A DNA stretch of 27,246 nucleotides from an uncultured Agathobacter sp. (GTDB lineage Bacteria; Bacillota; Clostridia; Lachnospirales; Lachnospiraceae). This document shows, piece by piece, positions 14,662 to 22,308 of the stretch. The notes under the pieces were generated by a model. It was not told the origin of the DNA. It did not search any database and saw only the letters and a list, made by a program, of their open reading frames with translations. Location of the stretch: assembly GCA_934359755.1 (NCBI GenBank), contig CAKRLV010000029.1, forward strand, positions 1 to 27,246, given 5' to 3'. Numbering within the stretch: the first letter of the stretch is position 1; each line of letters starts with the position of its first letter. The position numbers were made by a program, and so were the translations under genes.

Positions 14662-15756
14662 ATGAAAAAGAGAACATGTAAAACAGCAGGAATCTTGATG
14701 GCGTCGGTGATGGCAGCAACAATGCTTGGATGTGGAGGAACATCTTCATCTGATAGTTCAGGTTCATCATCAGGAAATAATGAATTGAATGTCTATTGCT
14801 GGTCTGAATATATACCAGAATCAGTGTTTAAGGATTTCGAGGAGAAGTTCGACTGTAAACTTAATTATACATATTTTACGTCTACAGATGAGTTACTTTC
14901 AAAAGTAATGACAGGAGGAGCAAGCGATTATGATGTTATCCAGCCAAATACCTATAATATAGCAGCGCTAAGAGAGCTTGGATATATTCAGGAGCTTAAC
15001 TTTGATAATATTCCAAACTACAAATACGTAGATGATGAATATAAGAATGAGTCATTCTATACAGGTGATGATGTAAATTATGCAGTCCCATATATGGCAG
15101 GAACAACAGTGATTGCCTACAACAAGAAGACATGTCCAATTGAAATTAAGGAATTTGATGATCTGCTTGACCCTGCACTTGAAGGTCAGATTGTATCAAT
15201 CACATCTTCACAGTCTATCATTGGTATGGTCAATGCTCATCTTGGATTTGATCCTAATACAGTAAATGAGGATGAACTGGCTAAATCACAGGAATGGCTT
15301 CTTAAGTTGAAACCAAACATCAAGGTGTTTGATGGTGATGCCCCTAGAAAATCACTCTTAAATGGTGAATGTTCAGTAGCAATTATCTATGGTGGTGATA
15401 TGGCACTTGCGATGAGAGAGCAGCCAGATACTTTTGAAGTATGTCAGTTTGATACTTCTGATTTCAAGTATGGACTTGGCGAGACAAACTGGTGCGTAAC
15501 AAAGGATACAAAGAATAAAGACCTGGCAGAAGAGTGGATTAACTATATATGTGATCCGGAAGTATATGCAAAATGTCTTGATGAATATCCATATGTATCA
15601 GTTGAGTCAGAGGCTTCTAAGTATGTTACAACATATGGAGAAATAACAGTATATGATTTCACAGATGAACAGAAGGCTGCAATGTACTCACGGGTAGATC
15701 TTGGAGATGCAGCAGTACTTTATGATGATGTGTGGTCAACATTCATGAATCAGTAA
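14662..15756 (+). CDS. potD: Polyamine-type ABC transporter substrate-binding lipoprotein
   Basis: A 364-residue lipoprotein (signal peptide, lipobox MLGCG, Cys24) with a serine/glycine linker before the PotD/PotF fold. Binding-site features by eye against E. coli PotD: WSEY at 47-50 matches W34-Y37, Y98 matches Y85, and W277 matches W255. The position of acidic D257, which holds an amino group in PotD, is Val279, and the W229 position is Tyr243. The missing acid suggests the ligand may not be a classical polyamine. CAGGAGG upstream supports the start. Fourteen bases separate it from the dehydrogenase gene. The family is sure, the ligand is not. Confidence 0.9.
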   Translation: MKKRTCKTAGILMASVMAATMLGCGGTSSSDSSGSSSGNNELNVYCWSEYIPESVFKDFEEKFDCKLNYTYFTSTDELLSKVMTGGASDYDVIQPNTYNIAALRELGYIQELNFDNIPNYKYVDDEYKNESFYTGDDVNYAVPYMAGTTVIAYNKKTCPIEIKEFDDLLDPALEGQIVSITSSQSIIGMVNAHLGFDPNTVNEDELAKSQEWLLKLKPNIKVFDGDAPRKSLLNGECSVAIIYGGDMALAMREQPDTFEVCQFDTSDFKYGLGETNWCVTKDTKNKDLAEEWINYICDPEVYAKCLDEYPYVSVESEASKYVTTYGEITVYDFTDEQKAAMYSRVDLGDAAVLYDDVWSTFMNQ

Positions 15757-15770
15757 CAGGAGGCGGTAAG

Positions 15771-16943
15771 ATGCAGAATTTTTATTATTCAATACCAACC
15801 CAGGTATATTTTGGCAAAGGTCAGATAGAGCATCTTGGAGAATCGATAAAGCAGTATGGCAGCAAGGTTCTGCTTGTATACGGTGGTGGAAGCGTAAAGA
15901 AATATGGAGTATATGACGCGGTCATTGCTGAGATAGAAAAGGCAGGAATAGAAGTTACAGAATTATCGGGCGTAGAGCCAAATCCAAGAGTTACAACTGT
16001 AAATAAGGGCGTTGCGATATGCAAGGAAAAAGGCATAGAGGTTGTCGTACCAGTTGGAGGAGGAAGTACTATCGACTGTGCAAAGGGTATTGCGGCAGGC
16101 GCAAAGTATGAAGGTACAGATGTCTGGGAACTTGTGATGGATGCATCACTCATTAAAGATGCACTTCCAATAATTGCAGTACTTACTGTAGCTGCTACAG
16201 GAAGTGAGATGGATGAGTTTGGGGTAATCTCAAATCTTGAGCTTAATGAGAAAAAGAGCATAGTCAGTGCCCTTGTAAAGCCAAAGGTTTCAATAATGGA
16301 TCCGACTTATACATTTTCAGTTCCAAAGTATCACACAGCAGCAGGAACAGCGGATATCATGTCACATCTTTTTGAACTATATTTCAAAGAGGTAGAGGGC
16401 GGAGCTTACATGCAAAAAAGGATTATAGAGGGCTTGTTAAAAACCTGTATAAAATATGGACCGGTTGCATGCAAAGAACCAGATAATTACGAGGCAAGGG
16501 CAAATCTCATGTGGGCAAGCAGCTGGGCAATAAATGGTTTCCTTAAAGCTGGATTTGCAGGAGCGTGGAGCTGTCATCCTATGGAGCATCAGCTTAGTGC
16601 ATATTATGATGTGACACATGGAGTAGGACTTGCAATTTTAACGCCACACTGGATGAGGCATATCTTAAATGAGAAGACAGTAGACATGTTTGTGGAATAT
16701 GGCGTAAATGTCTGGGATATAAGCAAAGATAAAGATGCCTTTGACATCGCAAATGAAGCAATCAACAAGACACAGGCTTTGTTTGATGAGATGGAAATTC
16801 CTAAGACATTCAGAGAAATAGGAATAAATGATAAAGACAACTTTGAGGCTATGGCACAAAAAGCAGTAAATGCTGGAACAAAGAACTGTTATGTTCCTTT
16901 ACTGGAAGAGGATGTATTAGATATCTTTGATGCCGCCTTTTAG
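15771..16943 (+). CDS. Iron-type alcohol dehydrogenase
   Basis: A 390-residue group III (metal-dependent) alcohol dehydrogenase of the butanol-dehydrogenase/YqhD branch, reducing an aldehyde with NAD(P)H. The nucleotide loop GGGSTIDCAKGIAAG is present. Metal ligands by eye are D195 and H199 (TADIMSHLFE), H269 (CHPMEH) and H283 (DVTHG). AGGAGG before ATG 15771 fixes the start; the frame is open further into potD but without a site. Placed between an amine-type importer and an aminotransferase, it most likely reduces the aldehyde left after transamination. Relatives reduce butanal, succinate semialdehyde or sulfoacetaldehyde, so the product cannot be fixed. Confidence 0.9.
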   Translation: MQNFYYSIPTQVYFGKGQIEHLGESIKQYGSKVLLVYGGGSVKKYGVYDAVIAEIEKAGIEVTELSGVEPNPRVTTVNKGVAICKEKGIEVVVPVGGGSTIDCAKGIAAGAKYEGTDVWELVMDASLIKDALPIIAVLTVAATGSEMDEFGVISNLELNEKKSIVSALVKPKVSIMDPTYTFSVPKYHTAAGTADIMSHLFELYFKEVEGGAYMQKRIIEGLLKTCIKYGPVACKEPDNYEARANLMWASSWAINGFLKAGFAGAWSCHPMEHQLSAYYDVTHGVGLAILTPHWMRHILNEKTVDMFVEYGVNVWDISKDKDAFDIANEAINKTQALFDEMEIPKTFREIGINDKDNFEAMAQKAVNAGTKNCYVPLLEEDVLDIFDAAF

Positions 16944-16963
16944 GAAGAAGGAGGTAGCGGTGG

Positions 16964-18190
16964 ATGGAAGAAAAGAAAAACGAATTAACCGGACTTCAGA
17001 TTCATTATGCAGCAATACAGTCAGTTTACTGGATAATACAAGCAATATTTATGGTATTTGTAGTACCACTTCTTAGAAAAAGAGGATTTGATAATGGTCA
17101 GATTGGAATATTGCTCGCAGTCAGGTCATTTACATGTATTTTCTTCCAGCCGCTTGTAGCTTCTTTTGCAGATAAGCATGTGAAGACGATTCCACTTAAG
17201 TGCATAATTGCGGTTATAGTTCTGATTAGTATCATAACAACATGGCTTTTTATGATTATTGACTTTGACTTCTGGGGCAGCTGCATTATATTTGGATTTC
17301 TTGGAGCGTCAATAACAGCTCTGTCTCCGTTATATAATTCGCTTGCAATGCAATACCTTGGAATTGGAAAAGACTTAAAATACAGCATTGCACGGGGCTG
17401 CGGCTCTATCGCATACGCGATAGCATGTATAGCACTTGGAGTCATCGTAGACAATCTGGGAGTTGAGACAACACTGCTATTTCAGTTTGCGATGCTGATA
17501 CTTAGCTTTTGCATAGTAATCACATTTAAGACATGCAGTGTTGAAAGTAAAAAGAAGAACACAATACAAAAGCCACATTCTACCTGGTATGTATTGTCAC
17601 ACAACAAAAGTTATACGATTTTTCTCGTAGCATCAGTGATGCTTTTTACAGGAAACAACATGACAACAAGCTTCCTGGTAGATGTAGTGGACAAGCTTGG
17701 TGGAACGAATACAGATGTGGGCTATTGCCAGTTTGTACTTGCAGCAGTAGAGTTTCCAATTGCACTTTGCTTTATGCAACTTAAGAAGAAAATCGGAACA
17801 CATGGAATTATGGCTATATGTGCCACATTTATCTGGATAAAAATAATTGGAATTTTATTAGCACCAACCATTCCAATACTCATTGCAGTACATGCATTTC
17901 AGATGGTAGGAGCTGGACTTTACTGGTCGGGAAGTGTCTATTATGTCAATGAACATGTAGATGCAGAAGATCGAATAAAAGGACAGTCACTTATGGCAAT
18001 ATTTTCGACAGGAGTTGGAAGTGGCATAGGGTCACTGATAAGTGGCTGGATAAGTAAATATTATGGAATAGATCAGGTAATATTAGCAGGGGCTGTATGT
18101 GCAGGAATAGGAGTTATTCTGATGTTTACAGCACTTAGGAGTTCAAGAATAGCTGAGAATGCATATCAGCTGGTAACTATATCAAAATAA
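16964..18190 (+). CDS. MFS transporter, 12 membrane segments
   Basis: A 408-residue major facilitator protein, close in style to the LacY/NupG-like MFS_1_like group. The N-terminal half includes the loop SFADKHVKTIPLK between helices 2 and 3, in the place of the MFS motif A. The two halves are joined by a charged linker near 190-205 (ESKKKNTIQKP). GGAGG lies nine bases before the ATG. It stands 20 bases after the dehydrogenase gene and 30 before the aminotransferase gene. Since an ABC importer is already encoded, this carrier could export the alcohol product, or bring in a related compound. Direction and substrate are inference. Confidence 0.85.
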   Translation: MEEKKNELTGLQIHYAAIQSVYWIIQAIFMVFVVPLLRKRGFDNGQIGILLAVRSFTCIFFQPLVASFADKHVKTIPLKCIIAVIVLISIITTWLFMIIDFDFWGSCIIFGFLGASITALSPLYNSLAMQYLGIGKDLKYSIARGCGSIAYAIACIALGVIVDNLGVETTLLFQFAMLILSFCIVITFKTCSVESKKKNTIQKPHSTWYVLSHNKSYTIFLVASVMLFTGNNMTTSFLVDVVDKLGGTNTDVGYCQFVLAAVEFPIALCFMQLKKKIGTHGIMAICATFIWIKIIGILLAPTIPILIAVHAFQMVGAGLYWSGSVYYVNEHVDAEDRIKGQSLMAIFSTGVGSGIGSLISGWISKYYGIDQVILAGAVCAGIGVILMFTALRSSRIAENAYQLVTISK

Positions 18191-18220
18191 TATACAACCA
18201 AATTAAAGGAGGACAATATT

Positions 18221-19549
18221 ATGGCAGCATTAAACACACCTTTATCAACAGACGCAAAGACAATCGTAGAGGAGACAAAAAACTACAGCTTATTTACATG
18301 GATGGCACAAAAGGATGCTAACCCTATTCCAGTAAAAGATGGAAAGGGATGCTGGTACACAGACTATGAGGGTCAGAAATGGTTTGACCTCGGAAATATG
18401 CTTGTGTGTGTAAATATAGGATTCGGTCAGCAGAAAGTCGTAGATGCAATGGCTGAACAGGCAACAGCAATTCCATATGTAAAGACACAGGAAGCAACAG
18501 CCATAAGAGCAGCTCTTTCTAAGAAGATGATAGAAGAAATTGCACCAAAGGGAATGTTTGGAAAAGTATTATTCACATTAGCAGGTGCAGATGCAAACGA
18601 ATATGCAATCAAGCTTGCAAAGAAAATAACAGGACGAGTTAAGATTTTCTCACAGTATTATTCATATCATGGTTCAACATATGCAGCTTCTAACCTTTGT
18701 GGTGATCCTCAGAGAACAGCAGCAGATCCAAAGATTCCTGGATTTGTCAAATTCTTCGGACCAAGCTGGCAGAAATGCCCAGTTAAGTTTGCCACAGAAG
18801 AGGAATATACAGATTTCCTTTTAAATATGTTAGAGCAGCAGATTATATGTGAGGGACCAGAGACAATTGCAGCAATTTTCCTTGAGTCAATTCCAGGATC
18901 ATCAGTAGCAGTTAATCTTCCACCAGTTGGATACTACGAGAAACTTCGTAAAATTTGTGACAAATATGGAATTTTACTTGTAATAGATGAAGTTATGGCA
19001 GGCTTTGGACGTTCAGGCAAGATGTTTTCTTTTGAGCATTATGATTACACACCAGATCTTGTTACTTTCGCAAAAGGTGTTACATCATCATACGCACCAC
19101 TTGGTGGAGTAATGGTTCGTAAAGAACTCTGCGACAAGCTCACAGATGTGCCACTAGGTGGAGGACTTACATACAATGCGCATCCTGTATCACTTGCAGC
19201 AGCACTTGCAAATATGGAAATCTATCAGGAGCAGCACCTGGTTGAGAACTCAGCAAAGATGGGCGAGATAATGTATGAAGGACTTCTTAAGTTAGCAGAC
19301 AAGCATCCGTCAATTGACCGCATCACAGGAAAATGGGGACTCTATCATGGAGTACAGTGTGTAGCAGCACTTTGTAATCCAAAAGATGGACAGAAGATTA
19401 TGGATATTCTTAGAGCACACCATATGACAACACTTGGAAAAGAAGGACACTTCATGGTATCACCAGCACTTGTGATTACAGAGGATGAAGTAAAATATGT
19501 ACTTGATACACTTGATGAGGTAATGACAGAGGTTGATGCATTATTATAA
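18221..19549 (+). CDS. Class III PLP-dependent aminotransferase
   Basis: A 442-residue omega-aminotransferase. The PLP aspartate D256 stands in VIDEVMAGFGRSGKMF and the Schiff-base lysine K285 in VTFAKGVTSSYAPLGG. The segment LAGADANEYAIKLAKKITGR corresponds to the G-S-x-A-N-E-x-A phosphate-binding region, here with GAD in place of GSD/GSE. Relatives use putrescine, GABA, beta-alanine or taurine as amino donors and pyruvate or 2-oxoglutarate as acceptor. AAAGGAGG precedes the ATG. It is the last gene of the operon and is followed by a strong hairpin at 19574. With the importer and dehydrogenase it would release nitrogen as an amino acid and leave an aldehyde. Confidence 0.9.
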   Translation: MAALNTPLSTDAKTIVEETKNYSLFTWMAQKDANPIPVKDGKGCWYTDYEGQKWFDLGNMLVCVNIGFGQQKVVDAMAEQATAIPYVKTQEATAIRAALSKKMIEEIAPKGMFGKVLFTLAGADANEYAIKLAKKITGRVKIFSQYYSYHGSTYAASNLCGDPQRTAADPKIPGFVKFFGPSWQKCPVKFATEEEYTDFLLNMLEQQIICEGPETIAAIFLESIPGSSVAVNLPPVGYYEKLRKICDKYGILLVIDEVMAGFGRSGKMFSFEHYDYTPDLVTFAKGVTSSYAPLGGVMVRKELCDKLTDVPLGGGLTYNAHPVSLAAALANMEIYQEQHLVENSAKMGEIMYEGLLKLADKHPSIDRITGKWGLYHGVQCVAALCNPKDGQKIMDILRAHHMTTLGKEGHFMVSPALVITEDEVKYVLDTLDEVMTEVDALL

Positions 19550-19573
19550 TCAGTTCATATGATTTTGGAATCC

Positions 19574-19600
19574 CAGGGGGAGCACATTGTGCTTCCCCTG
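19574..19600 (+). terminator. Hairpin ending the operon
   Basis: CAGGGGGAGCAC pairs with GTGCTTCCCCTG (one G-T wobble) around ATT, 25 bases after the aminotransferase stop. The tail AATTACTTT is only moderately T-rich, so it may be a processed 3' end or a weak terminator. Downstream, 19681-19698 and 19704-19723 are imperfect direct copies around AATCTG..TTCAT. Confidence 0.65.
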
Positions 19601-19726
19601 AATTACTTTATAGTTCAGTCGAAGATATACGCTCCGCGGGCGAATCTTGAATTCATTATGTAAATACAAATTATTTCAGCACACAAATCTGTCTTCATTT
19701 TTAACACATAAATCTGCGTTCATACT

Positions 19727-19756
19727 TTGGACATTCAATAAATACTATGGTATGAT
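19727..19756 (+). promoter_or_regulatory. Candidate promoter of the FKBP-type isomerase gene
   Basis: TTGGAC (19727-19732), 18 bases, TATGAT (19751-19756), about 70 bases before the start codon. Reasonable but not consensus. Confidence 0.45.
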
Positions 19757-19828
19757 AAAGCATAAAACTTCTGTGGCTGTTACAAGAATCTAACTGCCGC
19801 TGAGTTAATAAAAATCAGGAGATGACAG

Positions 19829-20266
19829 ATGAGCTTAGAAGGAAAGAACGTAGGAAAGACAGTAAAGACACATTACAAAGGAACATTCAACGATGGAACA
19901 CAGTTTGATTCATCATACGACAGAGGAGAACCACTTGAATTCGTATGTGGTGCCGGAATGATGATTCAGGGATTTGATGCTGCTGTTGCAGATATGGAAG
20001 TTGGACAGGTGGTAGATATCCATCTTATGCCAGAAGAAGCATATGGCATGCCGGATCCAGAGGCCATTTTTACAGTTGAGATTGCACAGATGCCGGGTTC
20101 AGAGGACCTTAGCGTAGGGCAGCAGGTGTATTTAGCAAACCAGATGGGACAGCCATTCCCAGTAAAGGTTACAGCTAAAGATGATACTAATATCACATTT
20201 GATGCCAACCATGAGATGGCTGGCAAGGAGCTTAATTTCAAGATTGAATTAGTTGAAGTTCAGTAA
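19829..20266 (+). CDS. FKBP-type peptidyl-prolyl isomerase, SlyD-like
   Basis: A 145-residue cytoplasmic folding helper that isomerises proline bonds. The FKBP core shows VKTHYKGTFNDGTQFDSSYD, GEPLEFVCGAGMMIQGFDAA and then VGQVVDIHLMPEEAYG. An insert-in-flap region follows (about 72-120, from PDPEAIFTVEIAQMP), which gives SlyD-type proteins chaperone activity. The histidine-rich metal-binding tail of E. coli SlyD is absent, as is common in Gram-positives. CAGGAGATGACAG before the ATG is the ribosome site. Its own promoter is suggested at 19727. It may be read together with the antiporter gene 111 bases downstream. Confidence 0.92.
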   Translation: MSLEGKNVGKTVKTHYKGTFNDGTQFDSSYDRGEPLEFVCGAGMMIQGFDAAVADMEVGQVVDIHLMPEEAYGMPDPEAIFTVEIAQMPGSEDLSVGQQVYLANQMGQPFPVKVTAKDDTNITFDANHEMAGKELNFKIELVEVQ

Positions 20267-20284
20267 TTTCGATGTAGCTATTTG

Positions 20285-20342
20285 GAACTGCTTTAGAATA
20301 ATAGGAATTAAATTTCAGGTTTCTATTATTCACAGGCGGTTC
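20285..20342 (+). promoter_or_regulatory. Long imperfect hairpin before the antiporter gene
   Basis: GAACTGC (20285-20291) pairs with GCGGTTC (20336-20342, one wobble) and GAATAATAG (20296-20304) pairs with CTATTATTC (20323-20331) across a small internal loop. No T run follows, so it is not a clear terminator. It could be a leader element or an mRNA end of the isomerase gene. Confidence 0.5.
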
Positions 20343-20377
20343 TGATTGATATTGTTTCAAGAAGGAGATGATGCCAC

Positions 20378-21964
20378 ATGTCAATGACAATAATTATGGT
20401 AGCCCTGATACTTTTTCTGTGCGTGCTTGCAGAGAAATTTTCAGGCAGATTTGGATTGCCAGCACTTATTCTTTTTATGGGAATAGGTATGATATTTGGC
20501 AGTGACGGAATATTTCGAATACACTTTGATAATTACGAATTTACAGACAAAGTATGCAGTATAGCACTTTGTTTTATTATGTTTTATGGTGGTTTTAATA
20601 CAAAATGGAAAGCAGCAAGACCAGTTGCAGTCAGAGCGATACTGCTGTCGACGGTTGGAGTTGCTCTCACTGCGACCCTGGTGGGTGGATTTTGTTATTT
20701 AGCACTTGGATTTTCATTCGCGGACAGTTTCTTAGTCGGAGCGGTACTATCGTGTACTGATGCTGCGAGTGTGTTCTCAGTACTCAGAAAAAAGAAAGTA
20801 AATCTCAAATACCAGACGGCCTCCATGCTTGAAGTAGAAAGCGGAAGTAACGATCCGACCGCTTATATGCTTACAGTGATAGGACTGGCGATTAAGTCAG
20901 GAGACCAAATGGGGAATGTTGCACTTGTAGTATTTTCACAGGTGTTTTTTGGAATAATAATAGGAATCACAATGGCAGCTCTTGGATTATTACTTTATAA
21001 GAAAAAAGAAGTAATTCCAGAAGGACTTGATGCCATTTTTATGATAGGACTTGTGCTTATGACATTCGGATTGTCTGACCTTGCGGGAGGCAATGAATTC
21101 TTAAGCGTATACATAATGGGAATTGTGCTTGGAAATGGGAACATAAGGGGCAAGGATGTAATGATTCCATTTTTCGATGGAATAACCGGACTTGCACAGA
21201 TTATAATTTTCTTTTTGCTGGGACTTTTGGCGTTCCCACACAAATTCTCAGGTGTATTTGCAGATGCACTTCTTATAGCCATCTTCATAACACTTGTAGC
21301 AAGACCAATAGCTGTATTTGCCTTACTTAAGCCATTTGGCGGCAAAGTGCCGCAGTGTCTGCTTGTATCATGGGCGGGACTTCGAGGGGCATCTTCAATT
21401 GTTTTTGCAATAATGGTAACAATTGGAGATGACGATAGACTTTTTCATATCGTATTTATTGTTGCCCTATTATCAGTGGCAATTCAGGGAACGTTTCTGC
21501 CGAAAATGGCATCCCTTTTTGGTATGATAGATGAGGACTGCGACGTCAGGAAGACGTTTAATGATTACAAAGAGGAATCGGCGATTACGATGATGCGAAT
21601 GTACATACCATGCGGACATAACTGGGAAAACAGATGCGTGAGCGAGGTCAGTATACCGACGGGATCGCTTGCACTTATGATCAAAAGAGGAGACGATACA
21701 ATAATACCAAGAGGTGACACCGTAATAAAAGCGGAGGACAACGTTATCCTGAGTGTGCCTACGTTTGAGCCGGAAGAAGAAGAGGATTTGCAGGAAAATG
21801 TGATAGATAGCAGACATGAATGGTGTAATAAGAAGATAAGGGAACTGAATCTGCCAAAGGATATACTTATTGCGTTGATAAAAAGAGGAGATGATAATAT
21901 CATACCGACAGGTAAGACGAGAATACTTGACGGTGACATAGTGGTGACATATCAGTCTTCCTGA
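20378..21964 (+). CDS. CPA1-type cation/proton antiporter with two RCK_C lobes
   Basis: A 528-residue antiporter of the NhaP2/CvrA-like group that exchanges K+ or Na+ for protons across the membrane. About 12 helices fill residues 1-390. CTDAASVF near D128 and ESGSNDPTAY with N158-D159 form the ion-binding centre, where an ND pair marks electroneutral CPA1 exchangers. Two tandem TrkA_C/RCK_C lobes close the protein (about 418-458 and 484-526), each with a near-identical core (IKRGDDTIIPRGDT and IKRGDDNIIPTGKT). Such lobes bind c-di-AMP in several Firmicutes potassium transporters, so nucleotide control is plausible. GAAGGAG precedes the ATG; a second ATG lies two codons later. Confidence 0.9.
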   Translation: MSMTIIMVALILFLCVLAEKFSGRFGLPALILFMGIGMIFGSDGIFRIHFDNYEFTDKVCSIALCFIMFYGGFNTKWKAARPVAVRAILLSTVGVALTATLVGGFCYLALGFSFADSFLVGAVLSCTDAASVFSVLRKKKVNLKYQTASMLEVESGSNDPTAYMLTVIGLAIKSGDQMGNVALVVFSQVFFGIIIGITMAALGLLLYKKKEVIPEGLDAIFMIGLVLMTFGLSDLAGGNEFLSVYIMGIVLGNGNIRGKDVMIPFFDGITGLAQIIIFFLLGLLAFPHKFSGVFADALLIAIFITLVARPIAVFALLKPFGGKVPQCLLVSWAGLRGASSIVFAIMVTIGDDDRLFHIVFIVALLSVAIQGTFLPKMASLFGMIDEDCDVRKTFNDYKEESAITMMRMYIPCGHNWENRCVSEVSIPTGSLALMIKRGDDTIIPRGDTVIKAEDNVILSVPTFEPEEEEDLQENVIDSRHEWCNKKIRELNLPKDILIALIKRGDDNIIPTGKTRILDGDIVVTYQSS

Positions 21965-22012
21965 TAAAATATTAAAAAGTGAGTAAATTATAAATAATTC
22001 CATATTCTAAAG

Positions 22013-22037
22013 ATGAAAATAGACTATTTTCATTTTC
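22013..22037 (+). terminator. Probable terminator after the antiporter gene
   Basis: ATGAAAATA and TATTTTCAT form a 9-bp perfect stem around GAC, followed by TTTTC. The stem is AT-rich, so strength is doubtful. Confidence 0.5.
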
Positions 22038-22090
22038 AAAAAGGTCAATTTTAAAAATCTCAAATTTTTAGCAAAAAAAGGAGAAGGAAT

Positions 22091-22279
22091 ATGGAAAAAG
22101 GAGTATACTTAGACAGGAAAACGCAGGAAGCTATAAAGGCACATGATCCTAAGCATGTATTTGCTGACACACCTTCGGAACGTGAACGTAAAATATATGC
22201 CCAGAGCAGGATGACGGAAGATGATACGCAGATGAGCCAGCTTATTGACAGATGGGTGACTAACAGCTTTCAGGGTTAG
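22091..22279 (+). CDS. Small protein of unknown function (62 aa)
   Basis: A 62-residue hydrophilic protein with no membrane segment and no recognised motif. It is rich in charged residues (KAHDPKHVFADTPSERERK) and ends with a possible helix, MSQLIDRWVTNSFQG. AAAGGAGAAGG seven bases before the ATG is a strong ribosome site, which argues it is real. The SNF2 helicase gene starts 29 bases downstream on the same strand, so the two are probably co-transcribed. Confidence 0.7.
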   Translation: MEKGVYLDRKTQEAIKAHDPKHVFADTPSERERKIYAQSRMTEDDTQMSQLIDRWVTNSFQG

Positions 22280-22308
22280 ATAAATATGTAATCATAGAGG
22301 TGAGAAAT

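Noticed and set aside
11435..19549. Firm call of a taurine-to-isethionate pathway
   Set aside because: Enzyme families fit, but no residue seen fixes the substrate; GABA, beta-alanine and putrescine fit as well, so it stays an inference.
21473..22003. 176-codon minus-strand frame opposite the antiporter C-terminus
   Set aside because: Composition is that of antisense to the RCK_C lobes and there is no start signal; the plus-strand gene explains the region.
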